A stretch of 64,000 nt of DNA from Acidobacteriota bacterium. Its GTDB lineage: Bacteria > Acidobacteriota > Terriglobia > Terriglobales > Acidobacteriaceae. Positions 25,229 to 34,091 of this stretch are shown here, piece by piece. Location: contig JAJZBZ010000001.1 of assembly GCA_021846275.1 (NCBI GenBank), positions 62,001 to 126,000 on the forward strand. Reading direction: 5' to 3'. The position numbers and the translations under genes were made by a program. Under the pieces are notes generated by a model, which was not told where the DNA came from, made no database searches, and saw only the letters and a program-made list of their open reading frames with translations. Each line of letters opens with the position of its first letter. Within the stretch, counting starts at the first letter, position 1.

Positions 25229-26464
25229 TTACCAGCGGCGACCGGCGGCGGCGCGCAGCTCGCGCAGCGGATAGAGGGTGCCGCGCCAGAGGACTCCGCC
25301 ACGCGCGAGGGTGAGGCTGATGGAACGCAGCATGGCGACGAGAAACAGCACTGAGGCGAGCGGAAAAAACAGGACGTAGGCGGCGGGAACGCGGGTGCGG
25401 CGCTGCTGGAGCAGATAGGCCGCGGCGAGAGCGAGGTACGTGAGGATGCCTGCAGGACGCGCACTGCCGCCGACGACGATGGCGACGAGCGGAAGAAGCG
25501 TGTGGAGCAGGAGTCCGGCGCAGGCGGCAAGCGCGGGTAGCAGGCGGAAGCGGAAGAGCGCGAAGATGTTTTTTTCGAGGTTGCGGACGACGCCCCAGGC
25601 GCCGTTTGCCCAGCGGACGCGCACCATTCCCTGGCCCCAGGCGATGCGCTGACGCATGCCTTCCTGCTTGACGCGCCAGCCGATGCGCACGTCTTCGAGC
25701 ACCTCCATGCGCAGCGAGGCAAAGCCGCCAAGCGCTTCGTAGCTCTTGCGACGGAAGAGATTGAATGCGCCGACGCCGAGAAAATCGCGCGCCTTGGGGT
25801 CGGCGATCTTCCAGTAGCGCAGACCGCAGCCGGTGAGCGCGAACATCGCGCCCTGAAGCGCGGTTTCTGCGCGGCTGACGGCAATCCAGTCGGGGATCAT
25901 GACCATGTGGTCGGCCTGTTCGCGCTGGGCGAAGGCGACTGCGCGGGCCAGCGCGTCGGGCGAGAACTCGATGTCACCATCGGTGAAGAGAATCCAGTCG
26001 GCGCGGGCGTGTTCGGCGGCTATGGCGAGCGCGTGGGGCTTGCCGAGCCAGCCGGGCGGGAGCGAGCGGATGCGCAGGAGTTCGAGGGTGTGTTGCGGAG
26101 CGGATTGAGTTTGCGATGCGGCCGACCGTTGCGCAGCCCATTCGGCGGCGACGGCGTCCATGCGCGCGCCTGTTGCGTCGGTGGAGCGGTCATCGACGGC
26201 GAGGATTTGAAGGCTGAGGCCGCGCGAGGCAAGGAGGCTGCGCAGCGTGGCCTCGATGGCGTCCTGCTCGTTGCATGCAGGGACGATGACGGTGAGATGG
26301 GGCGCGGCGGTGGTCTGGTCAGGCGGAAGCGGGAGGTCGTGAAGATCGGGGACGGCGTGTCGATGGAGCCAGCGATCGGCGACCTGCCAGAGCCAGCTAA
26401 TCGCGAGCAACCATGAGACGCAGAGCAGAGTTCGCTGCCAGAAAAGCAATGAAAGATGACTCAC
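25229..26464 (-). CDS. Membrane-anchored GT2 glycosyltransferase (HpnB-like)
   Basis: A 411-residue family 2 glycosyltransferase. It has an N-terminal helix, then a GT-A fold with LTVIVPACNEQDAIE, the nucleotide site LAVDDRSTD and the DXD-like TDGDIEF. The sequence continues with LPPGWLGKPHALAIAAEHARADW, LEDVRIGWRVKQEG and C-terminal membrane helices. The PPGWxGKxxAL segment and overall layout resemble hopene-associated (HpnB) and carotenoid-type glycosyltransferases. Acceptor and sugar are unknown, and no hopanoid genes are next to it. The start codon is GTG at 26464. Confidence 0.85.
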   Translation of the reverse strand: MSHLSLLFWQRTLLCVSWLLAISWLWQVADRWLHRHAVPDLHDLPLPPDQTTAAPHLTVIVPACNEQDAIEATLRSLLASRGLSLQILAVDDRSTDATGARMDAVAAEWAAQRSAASQTQSAPQHTLELLRIRSLPPGWLGKPHALAIAAEHARADWILFTDGDIEFSPDALARAVAFAQREQADHMVMIPDWIAVSRAETALQGAMFALTGCGLRYWKIADPKARDFLGVGAFNLFRRKSYEALGGFASLRMEVLEDVRIGWRVKQEGMRQRIAWGQGMVRVRWANGAWGVVRNLEKNIFALFRFRLLPALAACAGLLLHTLLPLVAIVVGGSARPAGILTYLALAAAYLLQQRRTRVPAAYVLFFPLASVLFLVAMLRSISLTLARGGVLWRGTLYPLRELRAAAGRRW

Positions 26465-26553
26465 AATACTGATTCTCCATGCCGCTTTCTGGCCGCGACC
26501 TTCCAGAGCATATCTGGTTTTGGTTCGCTGAAAAACAAACTTCGGGTGGAAAG

Positions 26554-27390
26554 CTATTGCTGCGGCTGCGCGGTGCCTTGCTGCTGGCGCATCTGCTGCA
26601 TGCGCTGCTGGATGAGCTGCTGCGGAGTCATGCCGGGCTGGGCTACGCCGGGCGGCGGTGCGGGCGGATTGAGCATCTGTTGGGCGAGCGCGGGATTCAC
26701 GGGTTGGGTGCCGGGCGGAGGCGGATTGTAGGACGGGCGGTCAGGCTGTATGGAGCCGCTGCCCCGCCTGGTCAGTTCGACGCGCTGCGGAATGCCGGCG
26801 GATTTGCCGTCGATGATAAGCAGGTCGTAGCCGGAGCCTTCGAGCAGTTCCGCGAGCACCTGCTGCGGCGTGCCGGGGCCGTAATTTCCAAAAAGCCGCT
26901 GGTCGCTTTGCAGGCCGGTGACGGGGACGTAGGTCTGAGCGCTGATGGAGGCAATCACCTCCTGCAGGCTGGAGTTGTTGGCGGCGATGGTCAACTGCTT
27001 GCCGTCCCAGTGAATCTGAGCGGGGTTGGCGGGCTTCAGCGCGGGCCAGTCCGGCGGGGGTGGTGGCGGCGGAATGACGGGCTGCGGTGCGGCCGCTTCT
27101 TTGGGCGCGGGTTTTTGCGGCTTCACGCGGTGATGGCGAGCGTGGTTCAACCGGGCGGGGTGCGTTGATTTTGTCGAAGTGGTTGCGGTGCTGGAGGTTT
27201 TTACGGGAGCGGATGGACTGGTTGTGGAGGGTTGTGCTGTGGACTGAGCGAAGGCGACGGGGCAATGGGTGAGGAACGGCAGGAGCATCGTCAGCAGTAC
27301 GCAGGCACAGAGGGCCTGGAGTGCTGATTGCGGCAGACTGCGGCGCAGGGGCAGAATTGGATTCGCTCTCAGCATTGGGAAAACCGGCAC
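26554..27390 (-). CDS. Exported Pro-rich protein with secretin/TonB N-terminal-like domain
   Basis: About 278 residues. A signal or anchor segment (ALCACVLLTMLLPFLTHCPVAFAQS) leads to a Ser/Thr/Lys linker, a run of prolines, then a short STN-like domain: IHWDGKQLTIAANNSSLQEVIASISAQTYVPVTGLQ, QQVLAELLEGSGYDLLII. Such domains sit at the N-terminus of TonB receptors and secretins, but no barrel follows. The end is a Pro/Gln-rich tail (MTPQQLIQQRMQQMRQQQG). The start is GTG 27390, or ATG 27375. Function is unknown. Confidence 0.65.
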   Translation of the reverse strand: MPVFPMLRANPILPLRRSLPQSALQALCACVLLTMLLPFLTHCPVAFAQSTAQPSTTSPSAPVKTSSTATTSTKSTHPARLNHARHHRVKPQKPAPKEAAAPQPVIPPPPPPPDWPALKPANPAQIHWDGKQLTIAANNSSLQEVIASISAQTYVPVTGLQSDQRLFGNYGPGTPQQVLAELLEGSGYDLLIIDGKSAGIPQRVELTRRGSGSIQPDRPSYNPPPPGTQPVNPALAQQMLNPPAPPPGVAQPGMTPQQLIQQRMQQMRQQQGTAQPQQ

Positions 27391-27501
27391 ACCCTCACTG
27401 TACTAGACTAACAATGTTCCGTATTCGCTCAGGGTGTGCGCAGGAAAGACGAGTTCCCTGCTGAGCGCGCCGTGGAAAAGAGCGTCGTCGAAGGAGTGCA
27501 G

Positions 27502-28509
27502 TTGAACGTGAAGAATCGCATTGCCCCACTGATTTGCCTTGCGGTCGCAACCGCGCTGAGCGCGCCGTTTGCAAGAGCGGCAAGTTGCACGACGCAGGGA
27601 TCGATGAACGCGGCGGATAAGGCATCTCTGATTGCATTCAGCGATCCACTGGCGGCGGCTGTGGCCGCGGGCGATGCGAATGCCGTGCATGCGGCGCTGT
27701 TGCCGGCGATCAGCGGAGACTGGGAGTCGATTCGTGGAGTGGTGATGAGCGCGCATCCGCTGTATGCGGGTGGGACGCTGCGCTGGCGGACGATCTATCT
27801 GCTCGACGCTTCGGACCAGAAGGCGGCGCAGGATACGGAGTTCTTCTGCACGAATGCGGAGAACACGATTACGGTGACGATCAATCTGCAGAATCTGCCG
27901 CCGGGGCGGTATGCGCTGATGCTGGGAGACTACATTGGCGCGCCGCTGGCGGGACAGATGGCGATGATCCTGTCTGATGGCCCGGGCAGCCAGGGATGGA
28001 AGCTGGGCGGGCTGTATGCGCGCGAAGGCGCGCTGGATGGACGGGATGGCGTGGCGTATTGGAAGCAGGCGCGCGCGGCAGCAGAGACGACGGATAACTG
28101 GAGCGCTTGGTTCAGCTATGAGGTGGCGCGGTGGCTGCTGTTGCCGGTGAATTTTCTCTCTTCGCCGAACCTGCAGAAGCTGGATGCGGAGCAGCAGAGG
28201 GTGAGTCCGCCGTCGCAGTCGCTGCCGCTGATTCTATCGCTGACGCCGGGCGGGAGTGGGCCAAGCTGGAAGCTGACCGAGGTGCATCTGGATACATCGC
28301 TGCACAGCGCGGATGTGGCGCTGACCTACGAAGGCAGCGGGACGGCGGACCCGGTGGCGGCGCGGGCCGAGGCTGTGAATGTGATGACGGCGCTGCTGCG
28401 GATTCATCCGGGACTGCGGAAGAATTTTCACGGGCTGTGGGCGTATGCGCAGAAGAATGGCAGCCAGACGTTTGCCATTGAACTGCCGATGACGCAGATT
28501 CCGCAATGA
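27502..28509 (+). CDS. Exported protein of unknown function
   Basis: About 335 residues from a TTG at 27502 that has AAGGAG five bases upstream and opens a signal peptide (LNVKNRIAPLICLAVATALSAPFARAAS). The mature protein has a helical segment (GDANAVHAALLPAISGDWESIRGVV), an immunoglobulin-like region and a C-terminal region with an amphipathic helical pattern (DPVAARAEAVNVMTALLRIHPGLRKNFHGLW). No recognised domain. Its stop overlaps the ATG of the Nudix gene (ATGA), so the two are co-translated. It is divergent from the STN-like gene. Confidence 0.75.
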   Translation: MNVKNRIAPLICLAVATALSAPFARAASCTTQGSMNAADKASLIAFSDPLAAAVAAGDANAVHAALLPAISGDWESIRGVVMSAHPLYAGGTLRWRTIYLLDASDQKAAQDTEFFCTNAENTITVTINLQNLPPGRYALMLGDYIGAPLAGQMAMILSDGPGSQGWKLGGLYAREGALDGRDGVAYWKQARAAAETTDNWSAWFSYEVARWLLLPVNFLSSPNLQKLDAEQQRVSPPSQSLPLILSLTPGGSGPSWKLTEVHLDTSLHSADVALTYEGSGTADPVAARAEAVNVMTALLRIHPGLRKNFHGLWAYAQKNGSQTFAIELPMTQIPQ

Positions 28510-28973
28510 GCACAGGAATCGACTCGCGGGAGTATCCGGCGCGACCACTGCTTGGCGTGGGCGGGATTGTGTTTCGCGAGGACGGCGCAATTCTGCTGGT
28601 GGAGCGCGCGAAGGAACCGGCGCGGGGACGGTGGACGATTCCGGGCGGGCTGGTGGAAGCGGGCGAAACCCTGGAAATGGCGGTGGTGCGCGAGGTTCGC
28701 GAAGAGACCGGGCTGAGCGTTGAGCCAGTGGAGCGGGTGGAGATTGTGGAGCGAATTTATCGCGACGAAGCCGGTGTGGGACGCGTGCGGTATCACTACG
28801 TGCTGGCGGATTATCTGTGTCGGGTGACGGGCGGCGAGCTGAAGGCGGCAAGCGACGCGGCGGACGCGCGGTGGTTCGCGGAAGCCGAGTGGCAGGGATT
28901 GCTGGAAGAGTGGACGCTGCGTGTGGTGAGGCAAGCTTTGCGACGGCTTCAGTCGTCTTCGCGCCAGATGTAG
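28506..28973 (+). CDS. Nudix hydrolase
   Basis: A 155-residue Nudix enzyme with an intact box from Gly48 to Leu70 (GLVEAGETLEMAVVREVREETGL), so it binds Mg and hydrolyses a nucleoside diphosphate linked to another group. The substrate is not determined by the box; the small size and RYHYVLADYLCRV segment fit the ADP-ribose or 8-oxo-dGTP type groups. It is coupled by ATGA to the exported protein upstream. Its last 25 bases overlap the end of the convergent ubiX gene. Confidence 0.93.
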   Translation: MSTGIDSREYPARPLLGVGGIVFREDGAILLVERAKEPARGRWTIPGGLVEAGETLEMAVVREVREETGLSVEPVERVEIVERIYRDEAGVGRVRYHYVLADYLCRVTGGELKAASDAADARWFAEAEWQGLLEEWTLRVVRQALRRLQSSSRQM

Positions 28974-29539
28974 GCGTCGGGCTGGGGCAGGCCGATGTGG
29001 GCGAGGACGCGGCAGACGTACTGCGTGACCATTTCGTCGAGCGTGGCCGGACGATTGTAAAACGCCGGAATGACGGGGAAGATGACGGCTCCGGCTTCGG
29101 CGGCAAGCTGCATGTTGCGCAGGTGGATGCGATTGAGCGGCGTTTCGCGGACGCAGAGCAGGAGCGGGCGACGCTCCTTCAGCGTGACGTCGGCGGCGCG
29201 GGCGATGAGTGAGTTGGCGAGGCCGTTGGCGATGGCGGCGAGCGTGCCCATGCTGCACGGCAGGACGATCATGCCGCTGGAGGGATGGCTGCCGCTGGCG
29301 ATGGACGCGCCGATGTCGGAGTCGCTGTGCTGGATGGTCTTCCGCGGGGCGTGGCCGAGAAACCGCTCCAGAAGCTGATGGCGACCGGCGATGCCGAGTT
29401 CCTCGGCGAGGACGCGGAGCGAGTTTTCGGAAGCAAGAAAGTGAACTTTTTCTACGCGATCATCGGCCTCCAGCGCGACGAGAAGCTGGCGGCCAAATAT
29501 GGCTCCACTGGCTCCGGTGATGGCGATGGTGAGGTTCAA
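28949..29539 (-). CDS. ubiX: Flavin prenyltransferase UbiX
   Basis: A 196-residue Rossmann-like flavoprotein that makes prenylated FMN for UbiD-type decarboxylases. Signature features are the N-terminal ITGASGAIFGRQLL flavin-binding turn, VLPCSMGTLAAIANGLANSLIARAADVTLKERRPLLLCVRETPLNRIHLRNMQLAAEAGAVIFP and the final helix. The start appears to be TTG at 29539 with AGGTAG upstream. With the UbiA-like gene at 4.7 kb it fits aromatic-acid prenylation and decarboxylation for quinones. It may be the last gene of a grx-purB-ubiX transcription unit. Confidence 0.92.
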   Translation of the reverse strand: MNLTIAITGASGAIFGRQLLVALEADDRVEKVHFLASENSLRVLAEELGIAGRHQLLERFLGHAPRKTIQHSDSDIGASIASGSHPSSGMIVLPCSMGTLAAIANGLANSLIARAADVTLKERRPLLLCVRETPLNRIHLRNMQLAAEAGAVIFPVIPAFYNRPATLDEMVTQYVCRVLAHIGLPQPDAYIWREDD

Positions 29540-29666
29540 AAGGCTACCTGCGAGAAAGCGAGAAATGGTCCTGCAGCTACCAGCTTACAGCGCGCGAGCC
29601 GGATGGTTTTGACGGGACTGGAAAGCTGGCGATGAGCTGCCGGCGCTGACGCGCGGTGGGCGAGAC

Positions 29667-30977
29667 TTATTCGCCGAGCACGCGGGCGAAGATGGCGTCG
29701 ACATGGCCGAGCTGGCGCTGCATGTCGAAGGTTCGCTCCAACTGTTGCGGGGTGAGCAATGCGGAGATTTCCGGATCGCGCGCGACCTCTTCGCGGAAGA
29801 TGAGGTCTTCTTTCCAGGCGCGCATGGCCTGGCTCTGGACGAGGCGATAGGCGTCTTCGCGGAGCATGCCGGCCTCGGCGAGATCGAGCAGCAACTGGCC
29901 GCTGAAGATGAGTCCGCCGGTGCTTTCGAGGTTGCGCAGCATGCGCGCGGGATAGACGAGCAGGCGGTCGATGAGGTCGGTGATGCGCGTGAGCAGGTAG
30001 TGGGTGAGGATGGTGGAATCGGGGAAGATGACGCGCTCGACGGAGGAGTGGGAGATGTCGCGCTCGTGCCAGAGGGCGACGTTTTCGAGCGCCGCCTGCG
30101 CGTTCGAGCGGAGGATGCGCGCGAGGCCGCTGATCTGTTCGCTGAGGATCGGGTTTTTCTTGTGGGGCATGGCGGAGGAGCCTTTTTGCTTTTCGCTGAA
30201 GTACTCCTGGGCTTCGCGGACCTCGGTGCGCTGGAGGTGACGGACTTCGACGGCGATTTTGTCGAGCGTGGAGCCGAGGACGGCGAGCGTGGAGATGTAA
30301 GTGGCGTGGCGGTCGCGCTGGATGACCTGAGTGGCGACGGGTGCGGGTTTGAGGCCGAGACGGGCGCAGATGCGCTCCTCGTGTTCGGGCTTGAGATGGC
30401 CAAAGGTTCCGACGGCTCCGGAAAGCTTGCCGACGCGCATCTCTTCGGCGGCGGAGTGGAAGCGGGCCAGGTTGCGCTGCATCTCTGCGTACCAGTTGAG
30501 GAGCTTGAGGCCGAAGGTGGTGGGTTCGGCGTGGATGCCGTGGGTGCGTCCGATCGTGGGCGTGTGCTGGAACTCCAGCGCGCGGCGGCGGAGGACGGCG
30601 AGAAAGTTTTCGATGGAGGAGCGGATCAGGTCGGATGCGGATTTGACCTGAAGAGCGAGCGCGGTATCGACGATGTCGTTCGAGGTGAGTCCGTAGTGGA
30701 GCCAGCGCGAGGCGTCGGCGAGGCCCTGGGATTTGAGGCTTTCGGCGACGGCGGTGGTGAAGGCGATGACATCGTGGCGAACCTCGGCTTCGATGGCCTG
30801 GATGCGAGCGAGATCGAAGGTGGAGCGCGTGGCGATGGCCTGGGCCGCATCGGCGGGAATGACTCCGCACTCGGCGAGAACGAGGCTGGCGGCGGATTCA
30901 ACCTGAAGCCAGCAGCGGTACTTCGATTCCTCGCTCCAGATGGCGCCCATGGCGGGCAGGGTGTAACGCTCGATCAA
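29667..30977 (-). CDS. purB: Adenylosuccinate lyase
   Basis: A 436-residue fumarase/aspartase superfamily lyase that removes fumarate from SAICAR and adenylosuccinate in purine synthesis. The start is a TTG at 30977 (MIERYTLPAMGAIWSEESKYRCWLQVE...), with AAAGG eight bases upstream; the long open frame above it is not coding. Key motifs are the ASRWLHYGLTSNDIVDTA and TIGRTHGIHAEPTTFG segments and the signature GSSAMPHKKNP, whose flexible loop carries the catalytic Ser. It is downstream of a glutaredoxin-like gene. Confidence 0.95.
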   Translation of the reverse strand: MIERYTLPAMGAIWSEESKYRCWLQVESAASLVLAECGVIPADAAQAIATRSTFDLARIQAIEAEVRHDVIAFTTAVAESLKSQGLADASRWLHYGLTSNDIVDTALALQVKSASDLIRSSIENFLAVLRRRALEFQHTPTIGRTHGIHAEPTTFGLKLLNWYAEMQRNLARFHSAAEEMRVGKLSGAVGTFGHLKPEHEERICARLGLKPAPVATQVIQRDRHATYISTLAVLGSTLDKIAVEVRHLQRTEVREAQEYFSEKQKGSSAMPHKKNPILSEQISGLARILRSNAQAALENVALWHERDISHSSVERVIFPDSTILTHYLLTRITDLIDRLLVYPARMLRNLESTGGLIFSGQLLLDLAEAGMLREDAYRLVQSQAMRAWKEDLIFREEVARDPEISALLTPQQLERTFDMQRQLGHVDAIFARVLGE

Positions 30978-31033
30978 GGGATTGGCCTTTCCGTGCTGAA
31001 TGCTCGAAAAAAATCTGGATTCGCGCAGAGGAA

Positions 31034-31288
31034 CTACGCGCGGACTCCGAAACGCTGGTCGAGTTCGTCGTAAAGCAGGCCATCGCCGGGGCGGTAGGGC
31101 TGGAACCATTCGCCGTCGATGACGAGTTGCGGGATGGCGCGCTTGCCGACCTGACGGATGACTAGCTCGGCTGCGCCGGGAGTCTCTTCGATGTCGATCT
31201 CGGTGTACTCGACGCCGTGCTCGGCGAGGTATCGCTTGATGGCGCGACAGTCGCGGCACCAGGATGCGGAGTAAAGCAGGATGTGCAT
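31034..31288 (-). CDS. Glutaredoxin-family protein
   Basis: An 84-residue thioredoxin-fold protein with the redox motif WCRDC, the cis-proline AIPQLVI and the EIDIEETPGAAELV helix. The CxDC spacing, with Arg-Asp between the cysteines, is close to mycoredoxin/NrdH-type proteins rather than classical CPYC glutaredoxins; the partner is unknown. It is cytosolic, and lies 56 bases upstream of purB on the same strand, possibly co-transcribed. Confidence 0.9.
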   Translation of the reverse strand: MHILLYSASWCRDCRAIKRYLAEHGVEYTEIDIEETPGAAELVIRQVGKRAIPQLVIDGEWFQPYRPGDGLLYDELDQRFGVRA

Positions 31289-31346
31289 AGACTGATTGTA
31301 TCGCCGCAGGCGTGGGCGCGAAACAGCCTCGGATGCGCGAAAAAGG

Positions 31347-31859
31347 ATGGAAGAAAGCGGGATTGGAATGGGCTTGAACGCAGAGACAGTTACGCGGCTG
31401 CTGGGGCTGGAGCCGCATCCAATCGAGGGAGGGCGCTATCGGCGGACGTATACGTCCGGGCTGACGGTGGAAACGGAGCGCGGACTGCGCGCGACGGCGA
31501 GCGCGATCTATTACCTGCTGGAAGCGGGGACGTTTTCCGAGATGCATCGGCTGCGCTCGGATGAGATGTTTCACTTCTACGCGGGCGATGCGGTGGAGAT
31601 GCTGCAACTGTGGCCGGATGGGAGTGCGCGGCGCGTGGTGATGGGGCACGATCTGGAAGCTGGGAACGAGGCGCAGGTGGTGGTTCCCGCTGGCGTGTGG
31701 CAGGGCACGCGGCTGGTGGGCGATGGGAAGTGGGCGCTGATGGGCTGCACGGTCAGCCCTGGGTTTGAGTTTGAGGATTACGAGAGCGGCACGGCCGAGG
31801 AACTGGCGGCGAAGTGGCCGCGCGAGGCGGCGATGATTCACGCACTGACGCGACGTTGA
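31347..31859 (+). CDS. Cupin, DUF985 family
   Basis: About 170 residues. The double-stranded beta-helix has AIYYLLEAGTFSEMHRLRSDEMFHFYAGDAVEMLQL and VPAGVWQGTRLV, typical of the DUF985/Cupin_5 family (RmlC-like fold). The residues HRLRSDEMFHFY give a partial metal site. No enzyme activity is established for this family. The start could be ATG 31347 or 31368. It is divergent from the glutaredoxin gene, 58 bases apart. Confidence 0.85.
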   Translation: MEESGIGMGLNAETVTRLLGLEPHPIEGGRYRRTYTSGLTVETERGLRATASAIYYLLEAGTFSEMHRLRSDEMFHFYAGDAVEMLQLWPDGSARRVVMGHDLEAGNEAQVVVPAGVWQGTRLVGDGKWALMGCTVSPGFEFEDYESGTAEELAAKWPREAAMIHALTRR

Positions 31860-31928
31860 TTTGCGCACGGAAACGACGTGATTTTGCACGGCGACGCGTG
31901 AGTGATTCACGCAGGTGGACGGCGGAAT

Positions 31929-33056
31929 CTATACGGCGACCGGGATGCTGGCGCGGATGCGCTCCTTGCGCACGGTGAGATGCTCGACGCGATCGGTGCG
32001 GACGGAGAAGCCGCGACCGGGCGCGTCGGAGATGGCGATTTCGCCTTGCGCGGAGACAGTAACCTCGGGATCGATGATGTCCTCGGTCCAGTAGCGGCGC
32101 GAGGCGGAGACATCGCCAGGGAGCGAGAAATTGGGCAGCGTGGAGAGCGCGATGTTGTGGGAGCGACCGATGCCGGACTCCAGCATGCCGCCGCACCAGA
32201 CAGGGATGCCTCGCTCGTAGGCGGCGTTGTGAACGGCGATGGCCTCGGAGAATCCGCCGACGCGACCGAGCTTGATGTTGAGGATGCGGCAGGATTCCAT
32301 CTCGATGGCGGCGAGCGCGTCGCGGCGGTTGCGGATGGATTCATCGAGGCAGATGGCGGTGGACAGGCGCTTCTGAAGCATGGAGTGAAAGTAGAAATCG
32401 TCGTGCCAGAGCGGCTGCTCAATCATGAGCAGGTCGAAGGCCTCGAATTGGACGAGGTGATCGAGGTCTTTGAGGCGGTAGGCGGAGTTGGCGTCGCAAC
32501 TGAGCGTGATGGACGGGAAGCGATGGCGGACGCGCTCGAAGACTTCAATGTCCCAGCCGGGCTTGCACTTGAGCTTGATGCGCTGGTAACCGGAGGCGAC
32601 TTCGCGCTCGATGGTGGAGAGCAGTTCATCGATGGTGGACTGGATGCCGATGGAGACGCCGCAGGGAATGTGGTCGCGCGTGCCGCCGAGGAGCCGGCTG
32701 AGCGAGATGCCCTTGCGCTGGGCTTCGAGATCCCAGATAGCGTTTTCGAGCGTCGCCTTGGCCATGCGGTTGCCGCGCACCTGGCTGAAGAGTCGCGGAA
32801 TCTGTCCGCCGTGCTCCGGCTCTGCGGCGGCGAGCGCGGGGCCGAGTTCGCTGACGATGACCTGCCAGCAGGAATCGACGGACTCTTCAGAGAAATGCGG
32901 GTGTTCGCCGGCGGTGCATTCGCCCCAGCCGATGAGTCCCTCGGAGTGGACTTCGGCGAGGACGACGCGGCGGTCGCGCGTGATGCCAAAGCTGGTCTGG
33001 AATGGGCGGACGAGCGGGAGATTCAGTTCGCGGAGATAAATCGCGTCGATTTTCAT
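31929..33056 (-). CDS. N-succinylamino acid racemase / o-succinylbenzoate synthase-like enolase
   Basis: A 375-residue muconate-lactonising-enzyme-type enolase. The catalytic lysines are Lys161/Lys163 (KLKCKPG) and Lys262 (NIKLGRVGG). The metal ligands are Asp188 (DANSAY), Glu213 (IEQPL) and Asp238 (CLDES). The closing motif CGGMLESGIGRSHNIALSTLPNF matches the NSAR/OSBS subfamily, members of which are racemases, o-succinylbenzoate synthases or both. No other men genes are present. The neighbouring GNAT transferase favours an N-succinyl-amino-acid racemase role, but the sequence cannot exclude a menaquinone role. It is the last gene of mazG-GNAT-NSAR. Confidence 0.9.
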   Translation of the reverse strand: MKIDAIYLRELNLPLVRPFQTSFGITRDRRVVLAEVHSEGLIGWGECTAGEHPHFSEESVDSCWQVIVSELGPALAAAEPEHGGQIPRLFSQVRGNRMAKATLENAIWDLEAQRKGISLSRLLGGTRDHIPCGVSIGIQSTIDELLSTIEREVASGYQRIKLKCKPGWDIEVFERVRHRFPSITLSCDANSAYRLKDLDHLVQFEAFDLLMIEQPLWHDDFYFHSMLQKRLSTAICLDESIRNRRDALAAIEMESCRILNIKLGRVGGFSEAIAVHNAAYERGIPVWCGGMLESGIGRSHNIALSTLPNFSLPGDVSASRRYWTEDIIDPEVTVSAQGEIAISDAPGRGFSVRTDRVEHLTVRKERIRASIPVAV

Positions 33057-33200
33057 GGCAGTGCGTCCTTAAAAAAGCGCCGGTGTGAATTCAATTCGAG
33101 AGCGTGAATCCGAGTGATGGGACCTCACTGGAGAGAATTCTGCCAACCACCAGGCTTCCGGTTCGGAGTGCAGCGAGTGAAGTTGATTTCCGAGCAATTC

Positions 33201-34091
33201 TTATCCTGCCACAATTTTTTGCGGAAGTCTCAATCCGAGATTTTCTTTGTCCAATTCTTGCTGTTGCGGCAGCGGTTCCATCCAGCGATCGAGCAGGAAC
33301 TGGCCCGAACCGTCTGATTCCAAACGGTAATCGACGATGGCGAAACCGGAGCGAAAAGCTTCCTGGAGGAGTTCGCGATTGCGCGTCTGGACCTCGGCGG
33401 CGAGCGGGCGCATGGATTCCTCAGTCTTCCACTGGTAGATGGAAGCGGGGACGGTGATGCTTCGCAGCGTGTCGGAGTTTGCCTGCGCGGCACCGGGTAG
33501 GGATGGATTTGCGCCGGAAGCAGAGAGACGCTCAACAACGCGCGGCGAATCCATGTACCACTCCGCAACGAGGCGATCGGTGGGCAGTCCTCCCTGTAGG
33601 CGCGAGCTGGAGCTGCCATAAAAATTTGGCTCGTAACGGCGCACGATGGCTCCGAGTTTGCGGATGTTGAGAAAGGCGTTTTTGATCTCCAGCGGATCGA
33701 AGGTCCACTCCATGCGGCGGATGCCGCGAAGCAGCGCATCGTCGCGCTGGGCCAGCTTCAGGCGGCGGCCAATGCCGGAGTTGCGGTAGCCTTCGCGGAC
33801 GGCGAGCATGTGGGAGTGGAGATAGCTGACAGGGCGCGCGTTGGCATCGGCGGCGGGCTTGATGCCGGGCAGAGAAAAGGCAAAACCGACGAGACTGGAT
33901 GCATCGCCGTCGGGTGATGCGGCGGAGAGTTCCGTGTCAAATGCGCCGATGACCTGGCCTCCGATTTTTTGCGCGACGAGGAAGACGCGGCGCGGAATGA
34001 CATCGCCGTCGGCGTAGCCCCAGACATCGATCTGCAACTGGACGCAGGCTTCGAGTTCTTCCAGTCCGCAACAGGCGCGAAGGACGATCAT
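33201..34091 (-). CDS. GNAT-superfamily N-acyltransferase (COG3375-like)
   Basis: A 296-residue two-part protein. The first 160 residues are a GNAT fold: acyl-CoA loop LAVREGYRNSGIGRRLKLAQRDDAL, then EWTFDPLEIKNAFLNIRKLGA. The second half (LPTDRLVAEWYMDSPRVVERL...) is a family-specific domain. This layout matches the uncharacterised COG3375-type acetyltransferases that often accompany NSAR/OSBS genes and are thought to succinylate D-amino acids. Its ATG overlaps the mazG stop (ATGA), and the NSAR gene starts 144 bases after its stop. Confidence 0.85.
   Translation of the reverse strand: MIVLRACCGLEELEACVQLQIDVWGYADGDVIPRRVFLVAQKIGGQVIGAFDTELSAASPDGDASSLVGFAFSLPGIKPAADANARPVSYLHSHMLAVREGYRNSGIGRRLKLAQRDDALLRGIRRMEWTFDPLEIKNAFLNIRKLGAIVRRYEPNFYGSSSSRLQGGLPTDRLVAEWYMDSPRVVERLSASGANPSLPGAAQANSDTLRSITVPASIYQWKTEESMRPLAAEVQTRNRELLQEAFRSGFAIVDYRLESDGSGQFLLDRWMEPLPQQQELDKENLGLRLPQKIVAG

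Noticed and set aside
30978-31910. Upstream extension of purB to 747 residues
   Set aside because: The added part overlaps glutaredoxin and cupin genes and lacks PurB features. The true protein begins MIERY at a TTG with a good ribosome-binding site.
31929-33056. Firm annotation as menC of menaquinone synthesis
   Set aside because: No menB, menD or menE is present and the GNAT neighbour points to a racemase role. The function is left open.
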